DNA of 64,000 nucleotides from Flavobacterium sinopsychrotolerans (GCF_900110375.1 NZ_FODN01000001.1:620001-684000); one strand, 5' to 3'. Numbered from the stretch's first letter, positions 26,413-36,518 are shown. A program made the numbers and translations. Notes: generated from the letters alone by a model not told the origin.

Positions 26413-28911
26413 ATGAAGCAATTGTGTTTGTTCTTCTTTTTTTTAACGCTTTCGCTACAAGCGCAATTTCAGGTCAATGGAATTGTAAAAGAATCCGCAA
26501 CTAACAAACCGTTACCGTTTGCCACGATTACCACAAATAATGGTCTAAATACCATCTCTGATGTGGACGGGAAGTTTAGTATTGCAGCTCCTATTCCCTT
26601 TACAGCTTTTGATATTTCTTATATTGGTTTCACAAAAGCTAGGATTGCCCTCGAAAAAAACAAAAATTATTACGTTGTCGTTCTTTCCCAAAAAACAGAT
26701 GATTTGAATGAAGTGGTGGTTCCAAGCGAAAACCCTGCTTTGGCGATTATAAAGAAGGCAATCGAAAATAAAAACAACAATAATCCACAAAAAAAACTAC
26801 GCAGTTTTGAGTTCAAATCCTACAATAAACTCATTGTAACTGCAAATCCTGATTCTATTGATGGAAGAATCGATTCTGTTTTTGTACAAAAGTCTATTGG
26901 AAAACAATTCTCAAAAATTGACTCCTCCGATTATAAATTTAAAGACATCATTAGCAAACAACATCTGTTTCAAACCGAAAAAGTATCACAATATCAATTT
27001 GCCAATGCTCGATTAAAAGAAACAATATTAGGCACCAAAATGGCGGGTTTCAAGCAACCTGTTTATGAAATCATCGCTTTTAACTTGCAGTCTTTCTCTA
27101 TTTACGATTCCAGCTACGAGCTTTTTGAAACCAAATACAACAGTCCTATTGCCAATGATGCGCTAAACGATTACAACTACAAACTCTTGGATTCACTCCT
27201 CATTGACGGTAGAAATACCTACATGATTTACTTCAAGAACAAGAAAAAAAGAAGAGCATCAGGACTGGAAGGCGTACTTTATATTGACCAAAATAATTTT
27301 GCTGTCGCCAAAGCGGTAATGCGTATAAAAGGCGTTCTTGACATTAGCGGAATTCATGATTTTAAGTACATTCCCAATGAAAAATTATGGTTCCCAACAG
27401 ACAAAACCTTTAAAATTGTAAAAGGCAAGAATGATGACGATATAAAAATCCTTGGCGGAACCATTCAATTTGATGGAGATGTAGAACAAGATTTTAAAGA
27501 AAGAAAAAAAGTCGCTTCAGATTTCACCTACTTACTTTCGCACACGAATAATTTTGAAATTCAGTACAATACTCCGATACAAATTAAAAAATCGGCGATT
27601 TATATCGAAATTAAAGACGATGCGATTAATAAACCGGAACATTTTTGGAACACCTACAGAAAAGACAGCTTGGACAGCCGAAGCCAAAAAACGTATTTGG
27701 CATTGGACAGTATTTCGTCCAAAAAACGAATTGAAAGTCGCATCCGTTTTGGACGAAAAATCATCAACGGGTATTTACCAATAGGAAAATTTGATTTAGA
27801 CTTACGCAAATTGTTCAGTTATAATAATTACGAAGGGTTCAGATTGGGAATTGGCGGAGTGACCAATGAACAGTTTTCAAAAAAATTCAGAATCGAAGGC
27901 TATACCGCTTATGGAACAAAGGATGGCAATTTCAAATACAATTTGGGAATGGCGACCCGTGTAGGTAAATTTTCGAATTCCTGGATTGGCGTTTCCTATA
28001 CTGATGATGTTCGGGAAATTGCAAGCAGCGTGTTTACAATTGAGAAAAAAGCATTCAAAATCTATGATCCAAGACCAATAAACATCAGTACATTTTACAA
28101 TTATGTAAGTTGGAAAACATTTATAGAAACGAAAATTATTCCAAAAACCGAAAGCTTCTGGGAACTTTCTCGTGCCAAAATAGAACCTAAATTCAATTAT
28201 ATATACAACTTAAACGAGAAATTATATACGAGTTATGTTATGACCACCGCAATGGTTTCTTTGCGCTGGAATCCATTCAGTGATTACATGCAAACGCCTA
28301 CGGGACGAATTGAAGTAGAGAAACGTTTCCCAAAATTCACTTTTCAATACACACAGTCCCTGCCTAAGGTTATGCAAAATGATTTTGAATTCAGCAAATT
28401 AGATTTCAAAACAGAGTATGAAAAAAAATATTTAAACGGACAAAAAACAAGTCTGCTTTTTGAAGCCGGTTATGCTCTTGGCGATGTACCGCTGACACAT
28501 TTGTACAATACGTCTCCTAATAATATCACCAAGGAAACCATCATGCAAAGAATCACTTTTGCAGGAAAAAACAGTTTTGAAACCATGTTTTTCAATGAAT
28601 TTTTCTCCAGTGAATATGCTTATTTTCAATTCAAACATGGCTTTAGCCGCGTAACACTATTCAAAAAAGTAAAACCTTCTTTAGTTCTTGTTTCAAGAAT
28701 GGCTTGGGGGAATTTACAAAACCCAGAACAACATATTGGATTGGATTACAAAACCTTAAACAAAGGCTATTTTGAATCTGGAATAGAGCTGAACCAAATT
28801 TACAAAGGATTGGGATTAGGCGGATTTTACCGTTATGGCCCGAATCAGTTGAGTAAATTTCAAGATAACATAGCTGTCAAAATAAGTTTCGTTCTTAATC
28901 TGGGGCTTTAA
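26413..28911 (+). CDS. DUF5686 outer-membrane protein with carboxypeptidase-regulatory domain
   Basis: 832 residues. Signal peptide ending LSLQAQ, a CarboxypepD-reg-like domain (about 21-105: VNGIVKESATNKPLPFATI...DVDGKFSI), then a long DUF5686 region with barrel-like beta strands ending in KISFVLNLGL. The architecture resembles TonB receptors without a plug. Outer-membrane location is likely; function unknown. Members are widespread in Bacteroidota. The last 4 bp overlap the SMR gene tail-to-tail. Confidence 0.88.
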   Translation: MKQLCLFFFFLTLSLQAQFQVNGIVKESATNKPLPFATITTNNGLNTISDVDGKFSIAAPIPFTAFDISYIGFTKARIALEKNKNYYVVVLSQKTDDLNEVVVPSENPALAIIKKAIENKNNNNPQKKLRSFEFKSYNKLIVTANPDSIDGRIDSVFVQKSIGKQFSKIDSSDYKFKDIISKQHLFQTEKVSQYQFANARLKETILGTKMAGFKQPVYEIIAFNLQSFSIYDSSYELFETKYNSPIANDALNDYNYKLLDSLLIDGRNTYMIYFKNKKKRRASGLEGVLYIDQNNFAVAKAVMRIKGVLDISGIHDFKYIPNEKLWFPTDKTFKIVKGKNDDDIKILGGTIQFDGDVEQDFKERKKVASDFTYLLSHTNNFEIQYNTPIQIKKSAIYIEIKDDAINKPEHFWNTYRKDSLDSRSQKTYLALDSISSKKRIESRIRFGRKIINGYLPIGKFDLDLRKLFSYNNYEGFRLGIGGVTNEQFSKKFRIEGYTAYGTKDGNFKYNLGMATRVGKFSNSWIGVSYTDDVREIASSVFTIEKKAFKIYDPRPINISTFYNYVSWKTFIETKIIPKTESFWELSRAKIEPKFNYIYNLNEKLYTSYVMTTAMVSLRWNPFSDYMQTPTGRIEVEKRFPKFTFQYTQSLPKVMQNDFEFSKLDFKTEYEKKYLNGQKTSLLFEAGYALGDVPLTHLYNTSPNNITKETIMQRITFAGKNSFETMFFNEFFSSEYAYFQFKHGFSRVTLFKKVKPSLVLVSRMAWGNLQNPEQHIGLDYKTLNKGYFESGIELNQIYKGLGLGGFYRYGPNQLSKFQDNIAVKISFVLNLGL

Positions 28912-29237
28912 TGACTCGAAACGAATTTCAAACCAATGATAGAACTGATTAAGGTGGTGATGAAAAATATACGCCAAAAATCAGCTGGTTCTTTAAATAC
29001 AAAAATTCCAACTAGAACCGTTCCCACTGCTCCAATTCCGGTCCAAACTGCATAAGCCGTTCCAATAGGTAATGTTTGTGTGGCTTTGTAAAGCAACACC
29101 ATACTTATTGTCAAACAAATTAAGAATCCGCCCAACCATAATGTTGATGTCGTTCCTGAAGTTTCTTTGGCTTTGCCTAAACAAGTGGCAAAACCCACTT
29201 CAAAAAGACCGCCGATAATCAATAAAATCCAGTTCAT
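28908..29237 (-). CDS. Small multidrug resistance (SMR) transporter, Gdx/SugE-like
   Basis: 109 residues, four membrane spans (about 2-20, 31-49, 56-76 and 84-103). The essential membrane glutamate is E13 in GGLFEVGFATCLGKA, and GTAYAVWTGIGAVGTVLVGI is the signature of spans 3/4. These features resemble the guanidinium exporter (Gdx/SugE) branch more than EmrE, though branch assignment by eye is uncertain. Works as an antiparallel dimer using the proton gradient. It follows the antiporter gene by one base on the same strand, so the two are likely an operon. Confidence 0.88.
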   Translation of the reverse strand: MNWILLIIGGLFEVGFATCLGKAKETSGTTSTLWLGGFLICLTISMVLLYKATQTLPIGTAYAVWTGIGAVGTVLVGIFVFKEPADFWRIFFITTLISSIIGLKFVSSH

Positions 29238-29238
29238 G

Positions 29239-31509
29239 TTAATGTTTTAAAATTAATACCGAAGGAACACCACTCAACCAAATGCTTCTGGAATCAACGA
29301 GTTCTTTCCAACTATCAAGACTGATTAGCATTAAATCCTGTTGGTCCAAAAATTCCTTTTTAATTATTTTATCGGTAATCAAACTAATATTATTTGGATG
29401 TTTTTGTTCCAAAGAATCAATAGCACTCTTCATCACAAAATTAGTCGTAAGATGCCCATTTACATCCAAAAGAATAATTTTAGAATTGTTGTTGTAAATT
29501 AATTTTTGCACATAATCAATTAAAAATGAATCTTCAGGACTGAAAATTGGAATAAAAATATGTTTTACCTGCTGTAAATCTTTATCGATTAAAATCCCAA
29601 TTGGCATTTTCGTTTTAGAAATAATCTGTCTGGTTCTTTCGTCAAAAGGAGAGTTTTCAAACAAACCTTCTTTCCCAGTAAATTTATCGATTAATCGATC
29701 CGGATTGATGATTCGTGTAGTAAAACCAATTACTTTCCCAAGAATAGTCCCTTCAAATATTGATTTCCCCAAACCTACCAACAGCAAATCATAGTCCCCT
29801 TGATTGGCAACATCAGCAATCTCCGTTTCAATATCCATCGTTGCTTTAAAAATGGTGGTAATATCCTGTTTCAGCAGTTGTGACTCTTCAACAATAGGAT
29901 AAAAACTATTTTTTTCTTTGTCTTCCATGTTAAAAGTATGCACCTCATCACTTAAAGACAAATGCATCACGGTAATACTGGAGGTGCTTTTTTGTTTTTT
30001 TATTAAACTGTTCGCCAATCGCAATAACGATTTCCCTTTTTCGTTGTTTCCAAACGAAATTAAAATTCGGTATTTATTCTGGTTTGTTGGTTCTATAATT
30101 TCAACACCATCTTTCGTTTTGAAGATATAATTGATTAAATCCAAAGCCGGCCCCGTCATAAAAGTAGTGACCAAAGCCATGATGACCATCATTGTAAACA
30201 CTTCGGGAGTCAAAACTTTAAGCTCTAAACCGATGTTTAAAACAATCAATTCCATCAATCCTCTGGTATTCATTAAGGCACCAATAGTCAAACTGTCTCG
30301 CCAACTTTGCCCTACAAATTTGGCAGCCAAAGCACTTCCTAAAAATTTCCCCATTACGGCTACCAAAATAATAAAACCGGTAACTTTCCATAAATACGGA
30401 TCATTGATAAGTCCAATTTCGGTTTTCAATCCCGTGAAGACGAAGAATAAAGGCAGTAAAAGTATCAATGCCACATCCTCTACTTTTTCTATGAATATGG
30501 TTCTGAATTTTGGGACATCCGGCATAATAGCTCCCGCCATAAACGCACCAAATAAGGCATGAATACCAATCACTTCAGTAGCATAAGACGAAAGAATAAG
30601 AACCAAAAAGAAGATGGCGACAACCGGTTTTATGATGCTGTCTTTAGAACCATATAAATCCCCTATTCTTTTCAAAAATGGTTTTACAATATATATCATG
30701 GCGATAACATAAAGTACCGCCAACATAATAATGTATAGCGAACTCACAAAAGTTCCCGCTTTAACAATTGCAATAACCACCGCCAGAATACACCAAGCCG
30801 TAATATCATCGGCAGCAGCACACGTAATTACTATGGCACCTAATTTAGTTTTATGGATTCCTCGTTCCTGAACGATTCTGGCCAAAACTGGAAAAGCGGT
30901 GATACTCAACGCAATTCCCATAAATAAACTGAAAGAAAGAAATTTAACGCCTTCGGGAGCAAAACGATTGTACACAAAATATGCCAGTCCTATTCCAAGA
31001 GCAAAAGGGATAACGATACTGGCGTGACTGATGACCACCGCTTCATTAGCTTTGTTTTTCAGCACTTTCAAATCGAGTTCCATTCCTATGACGAACATAA
31101 AAAGAATCAACCCTATCTGGCTCAAAAATTTTAAATTTCCTAAGGACTCAACCGGAAATAAAGCTCCCGAAAATTCCGGAAAATACAATCCCAACAAAGA
31201 CGGCCCGAGCACAATTCCCGCGATAATTTCCCCAATTACTGATGGCTGTCCTATTTTCTTGAAAATCCAGCCAAAAACACGAGCGACAAGAATGATGGTT
31301 ATGATTTGTGCCAAAAGAATGGCCAAAGGATCCTGAAAATTATGTTGCATCGAAGCTAAAAAATCGCCCCAAGAACCTTTTCCACTTTCAGGTGTCACTA
31401 TAGTTTTGGCAACTTCTAAATGCTTTCCTTTGGTTATAATCCAATACATCAAAGCAGTAAAACCGCCTGTTATAACCAAATAAAAAACTGTATTTTTATA
31501 ATTCTTCAT
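29239..31509 (-). CDS. CPA2-family cation:proton antiporter with C-terminal USP-like domain
   Basis: 756 residues from MKNYKNTVFYLV; nine in-frame codons upstream are possible. After a single N-terminal span (about 9-26) and a short loop, a KefB/NapA-like transport domain of about 12 spans follows (roughly 65-445) with the ion-binding stretch AAADDITAWCILA and the IGMELDLKVL motif. The C-terminal half (about 460-756) is cytoplasmic and resembles a pair of universal-stress-protein folds (YRILISFGNNEKGKSLLRLA, GDYDLLLVGLGKS). Exchanges Na+ or K+ for protons; ion choice is not readable. Downstream SMR gene is 1 bp away. Confidence 0.9.
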   Translation of the reverse strand: MKNYKNTVFYLVITGGFTALMYWIITKGKHLEVAKTIVTPESGKGSWGDFLASMQHNFQDPLAILLAQIITIILVARVFGWIFKKIGQPSVIGEIIAGIVLGPSLLGLYFPEFSGALFPVESLGNLKFLSQIGLILFMFVIGMELDLKVLKNKANEAVVISHASIVIPFALGIGLAYFVYNRFAPEGVKFLSFSLFMGIALSITAFPVLARIVQERGIHKTKLGAIVITCAAADDITAWCILAVVIAIVKAGTFVSSLYIIMLAVLYVIAMIYIVKPFLKRIGDLYGSKDSIIKPVVAIFFLVLILSSYATEVIGIHALFGAFMAGAIMPDVPKFRTIFIEKVEDVALILLLPLFFVFTGLKTEIGLINDPYLWKVTGFIILVAVMGKFLGSALAAKFVGQSWRDSLTIGALMNTRGLMELIVLNIGLELKVLTPEVFTMMVIMALVTTFMTGPALDLINYIFKTKDGVEIIEPTNQNKYRILISFGNNEKGKSLLRLANSLIKKQKSTSSITVMHLSLSDEVHTFNMEDKEKNSFYPIVEESQLLKQDITTIFKATMDIETEIADVANQGDYDLLLVGLGKSIFEGTILGKVIGFTTRIINPDRLIDKFTGKEGLFENSPFDERTRQIISKTKMPIGILIDKDLQQVKHIFIPIFSPEDSFLIDYVQKLIYNNNSKIILLDVNGHLTTNFVMKSAIDSLEQKHPNNISLITDKIIKKEFLDQQDLMLISLDSWKELVDSRSIWLSGVPSVLILKH

Positions 31510-31707
31510 ATACTTTTTTTTTGTCATCTGTCTCAATCACAAACAATGAAGATGAGGATTCAAATGTATCATTTATATCTTAAAAATTTATTTAAATACA
31601 AATAAAAAAAAGAAGCCTGAATCACGGCATAAACTAACGAAAAGTTTACGTTAAAACAAATGATTTATTGTGGTTTTGACTACCTTTACAGCCTTTAAAA
31701 ACGAATT

Positions 31708-34134
31708 ATGATCAAGTGGTTTAGTTTAGGATTTTGGGAGTTAATAGCCCGAGTTGTCCTTAGAAATAGGATTTTAATGTTATCCATTATTGTTGTGATA
31801 ACTGGGCTTTTAGCACTACAATGGAAAAATATACATTTTACATTTACCGAAGCTAATTTATTGCCGGATGATAATATTGTAAATATCGAGTACAACGCCT
31901 TTTTGAACAAATTTGGTGAAGAAGGAAATCTGGTCATCATCGGTGTAAAAGACGACGCCATATTTACACCAAAAGCCTATGCTTCCTGGAGTAAAATGAT
32001 GAATACGCTGAAAGAAGACAAAGCGGTTGATTTAGTTGTTTCACTAAATGATTTAAAGAAATTACAAAAAAATGATTCTCTGGAAACCTTTGAACTGGTT
32101 CCTTTTGTGGACCAAAGCAAAACCGTTGACCCGGCGTATCTTCAAAAAATAAAAAAGGAACTTTTCAATGATTTGCCTTTTTACGAAGGATTGCTTTTCA
32201 ACAAAAGATCGGGAAGCATTCGCTCTGCTGTTTACATGGATAAGAAAATTGTAAACACGGCCGCCCGAAAAGATTTTGTCCTTGATAAATTAGTTCCCGC
32301 AGTCGAAACATTCGAAAAAGAAACCGGAATCGACCTGCGTGTTTCGGGAATGCCTTATATCCGAACACTGAATGCAAAAACCATAACGGATGAAATTAGC
32401 ATCTTTATTGGAGCCTCATTATTAGTTACCTCTTTGCTTTTCTTTTTCTTTTTTAGAAGTTTTAGAGCGACATTAATATCAATGATTATTGTTATTATTG
32501 GCGTGATGTGGTCGTTTGGATTTTTAGGATTATTGAATTACGAAATCACGGTTTTAACGGCTTTAGTTCCTTCATTAATCATCGTAATAGGAATTCCGAA
32601 TTGTATTTTCCTGACCAATAAATACCATCAGGAATACAAAATTCACCACAATAAAGCCAAAGCATTACAGCGCGTAACCACCAAAGTGGGAATGGCAACT
32701 TTGATGACAAACCTCACCACAGCGATAGGTTTTGCTACGTTTGTGGCTTCAAACAATCAATTATTATTAGAATTTGGGGTCGTGACTTCTATCAATATCA
32801 TGGCACTTTTCTTTTTGTGTATCATTGTCATCCCTATTTTTCACAGTTATATTCCGGCACCAAAAGAACGTCACATTGAGCATTTAGACCGAAATTACGT
32901 GAAGGTTTTCATGGATTGGATTCTGAGAAACGTAAAATACAATCGTTTTTCAATTTATGTCGTTTCGATTGTTTTGCTTGTGATTAGCATTGTAGGAATC
33001 TATGAAATGCGCATTTCCGGAAGTTTGATTGAAGACATGCCTAAAAAAGAAGCCTTTTTTGAAGATATTGTTTTCTTCGAAAAAGAATTTGATGGTGTTA
33101 TGCCGCTCGAAATCATTATTGACACCAAACGCAAAAAAGGAGTCATGAAATTGTCTACGCTAAGGAGAATGGACGAGTTGGAAAAAACCATTGACGAAAT
33201 TCCGGAATTATCAAAACCTATCTCCATTGTGAATTTGGTGAAATATTCCAAACAGGCGTATTACAACGGAAACCCCGAGTATTACGATTTACCCAGCTCA
33301 CAAGAACAGTCGTTTATTTTGTCGTATGCTAAAAATGCCACGAAAAACTCGAAAGACAATCTAATGAAAAGTTACGTGGATTCCACGGGACAATTTGCCC
33401 GAATTACAACTTTTATGCGCGATGAAAACGGCGATAATATTGCCAAAATTGAAGCTGAGATTCGCAAGAAAGCTGATAAAATTTTCCCTCCAGATCAATA
33501 TAAAGTCACTATCACAGGAAAAGCTCTGGTTTTCCAGAAAGGAACCGGATACCTGCTGGACAACTTACTTTCGTCGCTGGCATTTGCTTTTTTCCTGACT
33601 GCACTTTTGATTGGTTTTATGTTCCGTTCGTTCAAAATGGTTTTGGTTTCTATTATTCCAAATTTACTTCCGTTAATGTTAACCGCAGGAATCATGGGCT
33701 TTCTGGACATTCCACTGAAACCATCGACGATATTGGTTTTCGGAATTGCGTTTGGACTTTCGGTGGATGACACCGTCCGATTCCTTTCTCAATACCGTGA
33801 GGAATTAAAGAAAAATAACTGGAAAATCCGCAAATCAGTTTACGCCACATTTACTGACGCCGGCTTGAGCATGTTCTATACTTCTATCGTATTGTTCTTT
33901 GGATTTTCGGTATTTATGTTATCCAGTTTTGGAGGAACAATCGCGCTTGGCGGATTGATTTCACTGACATTATTGTTCGGAATGCTATCAAATTTGATGT
34001 TACTACCGGCTTTGGTACTGACCTTGAACAAAACACTGGCTAACGAACAGGATTTTATTGAACCTAAAATTGACATCATCGAACCAAGTGATGCCGAAAT
34101 TGATGATTTAGAAAAGAAAAAATTGGATAATTAA
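31708..34134 (+). CDS. MMPL/RND-superfamily transporter
   Basis: 808 residues in two homologous halves: TM1 (about 22-40), a large periplasmic loop, spans 2-6 (about 225-385), a cytoplasmic turn, TM7 (about 412-432), a second loop and spans 8-12 (about 625-785). The half-site motifs are visible as LTALVPSLIIVIGIPNCI and ILVFGIAFGLSVDDTVRF, the latter carrying the conserved GxxxDD acidic pair. The family moves lipids, hopanoids or drugs across the inner membrane. It ends with an acidic cytoplasmic tail. No partner adaptor or outer-membrane factor lies nearby, so substrate cannot be inferred. Confidence 0.9.
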   Translation: MIKWFSLGFWELIARVVLRNRILMLSIIVVITGLLALQWKNIHFTFTEANLLPDDNIVNIEYNAFLNKFGEEGNLVIIGVKDDAIFTPKAYASWSKMMNTLKEDKAVDLVVSLNDLKKLQKNDSLETFELVPFVDQSKTVDPAYLQKIKKELFNDLPFYEGLLFNKRSGSIRSAVYMDKKIVNTAARKDFVLDKLVPAVETFEKETGIDLRVSGMPYIRTLNAKTITDEISIFIGASLLVTSLLFFFFFRSFRATLISMIIVIIGVMWSFGFLGLLNYEITVLTALVPSLIIVIGIPNCIFLTNKYHQEYKIHHNKAKALQRVTTKVGMATLMTNLTTAIGFATFVASNNQLLLEFGVVTSINIMALFFLCIIVIPIFHSYIPAPKERHIEHLDRNYVKVFMDWILRNVKYNRFSIYVVSIVLLVISIVGIYEMRISGSLIEDMPKKEAFFEDIVFFEKEFDGVMPLEIIIDTKRKKGVMKLSTLRRMDELEKTIDEIPELSKPISIVNLVKYSKQAYYNGNPEYYDLPSSQEQSFILSYAKNATKNSKDNLMKSYVDSTGQFARITTFMRDENGDNIAKIEAEIRKKADKIFPPDQYKVTITGKALVFQKGTGYLLDNLLSSLAFAFFLTALLIGFMFRSFKMVLVSIIPNLLPLMLTAGIMGFLDIPLKPSTILVFGIAFGLSVDDTVRFLSQYREELKKNNWKIRKSVYATFTDAGLSMFYTSIVLFFGFSVFMLSSFGGTIALGGLISLTLLFGMLSNLMLLPALVLTLNKTLANEQDFIEPKIDIIEPSDAEIDDLEKKKLDN

Positions 34135-34166
34135 GAACTATTTCCTTTTACATTATAATCTTTTTC

Positions 34167-34199
34167 AATCTTGTCAGGGTTTTGTACCCTGACAGGATT
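34167..34199. repeat. 14-bp hairpin between convergent genes
   Basis: AATCTTGTCAGGGT / ACCCTGACAGGATT with loop TTTGT and one G-T pair. It lacks a good T tract. It could still stop transcription from both sides, but GTCAGGGT palindromes with variable loops appear, from memory, as dispersed repeats in Flavobacteria. Confidence 0.6.
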
Positions 34200-34231
34200 A
34201 GATTTAAAATAGAATATAAAAAGAGCGATTT

Positions 34232-34690
34232 TTAAGATCTGGGTTTATTAAGTCCACGATCATAAAGAACAATACTTCCTGCAACAGAAACATTCAAACT
34301 TTTTTCGGATTTGAATTTTACGAGGTAATGACATTTGGCAATGGCAGCTTTTGATAATCCGTTATCCTCAGCGCCCAATAGATATACACAGCGTCTTGGA
34401 TGTTCAAAAGTTTCTAAATCAGTTGCATTTTCATCTAATTCAACACCTACTAATCGGGCACCTTTTGGTAAGTTTTTATAAAAGTCTTCGAACGACTCAT
34501 AATGAAAATAAGGGATTGACTTTACAGCATTATGCGTATCGCAAGCCTGTTTAGCATAGCGATTGCCTATGGTAAAGATATAACTTGCACCAAGATTTTG
34601 TGCTGTGCGCCATAATACCCCCAAGTTCTCAGGAGTTTTACCGTTTTGAATCCCAATACCAAAATACTCTGTTACAAAATTGTCGTTCAT
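34232..34690 (-). CDS. TrmH/SpoU-family RNA methyltransferase
   Basis: 152 residues from MNDNFVTEYFGIG; the first ATG at 34705 lies over the -7 box and is rejected. The SPOUT fold is indicated by GIGIQNGKTPENLGVLWRTA near the N-terminus (normal N-terminal NxGNxxR is here NLGVLWRTA), CVYLLGAEDNGLSKAAI in the middle (GxExxGL motif) and NVSVAGSIVLYD at the C-terminus (knot). It methylates a ribose 2'-OH in tRNA or rRNA using SAM; target unknown. Short, without an N-terminal RNA-binding domain, as in TrmL-like members. Confidence 0.88.
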   Translation of the reverse strand: MNDNFVTEYFGIGIQNGKTPENLGVLWRTAQNLGASYIFTIGNRYAKQACDTHNAVKSIPYFHYESFEDFYKNLPKGARLVGVELDENATDLETFEHPRRCVYLLGAEDNGLSKAAIAKCHYLVKFKSEKSLNVSVAGSIVLYDRGLNKPRS

Positions 34691-34694
34691 GGGG

Positions 34695-34702
34695 CAAAAA
34701 TA
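34695..34702 (-). promoter_or_regulatory. -7 box (TATTTTTG) of the TrmH-like gene
   Basis: On the minus strand TATTTTTG ends 4 bp before the ATG at 34690. The transcript would be practically leaderless. It also decides the start codon. Confidence 0.5.
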
Positions 34703-34825
34703 CAAACTGTTACTAGGTTTGTCAAGTTTTTAAAATATTTATGCTTGGAGTGTTTTGCTCATCGTGTCGTTATTTATTGGGACAGCTTCTGTTTGTGCTT
34801 GAAAACCTAAAATTCCACCGCAACC

Positions 34826-34902
34826 TAGCCCTGATAGCAGCGGCATCCTTTTACTTTTTTCTTTAAAAAGTAAAAGATATAGCGAATAGCAGGAAATAGC
34901 TT
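34826..34902 (+). repeat. Dispersed intergenic element, copy A
   Basis: Reads TAGCCCTGATAGCAGCGG, then ATCC, then a 12-bp hairpin (CTTTTACTTTTT / AAAAAGTAAAAG), then GATATAGCGAATAGCAGG and a final AAATAGCT. Copy B at 52305-52408 (minus strand) has the same order of flanks around a wholly different 25-bp hairpin. It lies between the TrmH-like gene and asnS, which diverge, and contains no frame. Confidence 0.7.
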
Positions 34903-34945
34903 CTGATTACCCTATTTCTTACAATGACTTTTCAAACAAATCATT

Positions 34946-34953
34946 TATATTTG
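34946..34953 (+). promoter_or_regulatory. -7 box (TATATTTG) of asnS
   Basis: Perfect TAnnTTTG located 46 bp before the asnS start codon, and inside the spurious upstream extension of its frame. Confidence 0.65.
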
Positions 34954-34998
34954 CAGTTCAGTCACGAGACAATTTTTAATATCAATTATATACATAAA

Positions 34999-36435
34999 AT
35001 GAGACATACAAAAGTTAAAGACTTACTAAACAGCACAAAAACGCTTCATGAAGTAAATGCAAAAGGATGGGTGAGAACTTTTAGAAACAATCAATTTATT
35101 GCCTTAAACGATGGCTCGACCATTGATAATATACAATGTGTTGTCGATTTTGAGAACACACCAGACGAAACCTTGAAGCGAATTACGACTGGAGCAGCAA
35201 TATCTGTAACAGGAACTTTGGTAGAAAGTAAAGGTGCCGGACAAAAATTTGAAATTCAGGTGGCTAAACTGGAAATCCTTGGAGATTCAGATGCAGAGAA
35301 ATTCCCGATACAACCAAAAAATAAACCAAGCTTAGATTTCTTACGTGAAAATGCGCATTTAAGAGTTCGTACCAATATGTTTGGAGCCATTATGAGAGTG
35401 CGTTCTGTATTATCATATGCGGTTCACAGTTATTTCCAAGAGAAAGGTTTTGTGTATGTGAATACGCCAATTATCACGGGATCGGATGCTGAAGGTGCTG
35501 GTGAAATGTTTAAAGTTACCGCTTTGCCATTTGACGGAACACCAAGAACTGAAGACGGAAAAGTGAATTACAAAGAAGATTTCTTCGGGAAAGAAACGAA
35601 CCTAACGGTTTCGGGACAACTGGAAGGAGAAACTTTTGCGATGGCTTTGGGTCAGATTTATACTTTTGGACCAACTTTTAGAGCCGAAAACTCGAATACT
35701 TCTCGTCACCTTGCGGAATTTTGGATGATTGAGCCGGAAGTGGCGTTCAATGATTTGAATGATAATATGGACTTGGCTGAAGATTTTATTCAATATGTAA
35801 TCAAATATACAATGGACAAATGTCCGGAGGATTTGAAATTCTTAGAAACGCGATTATTGGATGAAGAGAAATCAAAACCCGTTGCAGAAAGAAGCGAAAT
35901 GGCTTTGCTAGACAAATTAAACTTTGTTTTGGAAAACAATTTTAAACGCGTTTCGTACACGGAAGCAATTGACATTTTGAGAGAATGTACACCAAATAAA
36001 AAGAAAAAATTCAACTATATCATTAACGAATGGGGTGCTGATTTACAGTCAGAACACGAACGTTACTTGGTAGAAAAACACTTTAAATGTCCGGTAATCT
36101 TGTTTGATTACCCGGCAAATATTAAAGCATTTTACATGCGTTTGAACGAAGACGGAAAAACAGTTCGCGCGATGGACATCCTTTTCCCTGGAATTGGAGA
36201 AATCGTGGGAGGTTCTCAAAGAGAAGAACGTTTTGATGTTTTGGTTGAAAAAATGAAAGCCTTAGGAATTGATGAAGAAGAATTGTGGTGGTATCTTGAT
36301 ACCCGAAAATTCGGTTCAGCAGTTCACTCTGGTTTTGGACTTGGATTCGAAAGATTAGTATTATTTGTAACAGGAATGACAAACATTCGTGACGTAATTC
36401 CTTTCCCAAGAACGCCAATGAATGCGGAATTTTAA
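34999..36435 (+). CDS. asnS: Asparaginyl-tRNA synthetase
   Basis: 478 residues from the ATG at 34999 ([12 protein letters not shown]). The 25 codons upstream in the frame include the promoter and are excluded. Class IIb synthetase: N-terminal OB-fold anticodon-binding domain (about 17-110), then the catalytic core with motif 2 ([22 protein letters not shown]) and motif 3 ([16 protein letters not shown]). The NTSRH rather than an aspartate-type signature supports AsnRS over AspRS. It charges tRNA-Asn directly. Precedes rpoN with a palindromic repeat between. Confidence 0.96.
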   Translation: MRHTKVKDLLNSTKTLHEVNAKGWVRTFRNNQFIALNDGSTIDNIQCVVDFENTPDETLKRITTGAAISVTGTLVESKGAGQKFEIQVAKLEILGDSDAEKFPIQPKNKPSLDFLRENAHLRVRTNMFGAIMRVRSVLSYAVHSYFQEKGFVYVNTPIITGSDAEGAGEMFKVTALPFDGTPRTEDGKVNYKEDFFGKETNLTVSGQLEGETFAMALGQIYTFGPTFRAENSNTSRHLAEFWMIEPEVAFNDLNDNMDLAEDFIQYVIKYTMDKCPEDLKFLETRLLDEEKSKPVAERSEMALLDKLNFVLENNFKRVSYTEAIDILRECTPNKKKKFNYIINEWGADLQSEHERYLVEKHFKCPVILFDYPANIKAFYMRLNEDGKTVRAMDILFPGIGEIVGGSQREERFDVLVEKMKALGIDEEELWWYLDTRKFGSAVHSGFGLGFERLVLFVTGMTNIRDVIPFPRTPMNAEF

Positions 36436-36449
36436 AAATTTGTTTCAGA

Positions 36450-36495
36450 TTTAAAGTTTAAGGTTGTTGAAAGTTCAGCAACCTTAAACTTTAAA
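36450..36495. repeat. Long palindrome between asnS and rpoN
   Basis: TTTAAAGTTTAAGGTTG pairs perfectly with CAACCTTAAACTTTAAA, and pairing continues inward with one G-T pair, giving a stem of over 20 bp with a very tight tip. It is followed by a further CCTTAAACTTTT unit. It lacks a terminator T tract. Confidence 0.8.
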
Positions 36496-36518
36496 CCTTA
36501 AACTTTTAAACAATAAAA

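Noticed and set aside
30131..30562. 143-residue plus-strand frame
   Set aside because: Antisense to the antiporter membrane domain; no family features.
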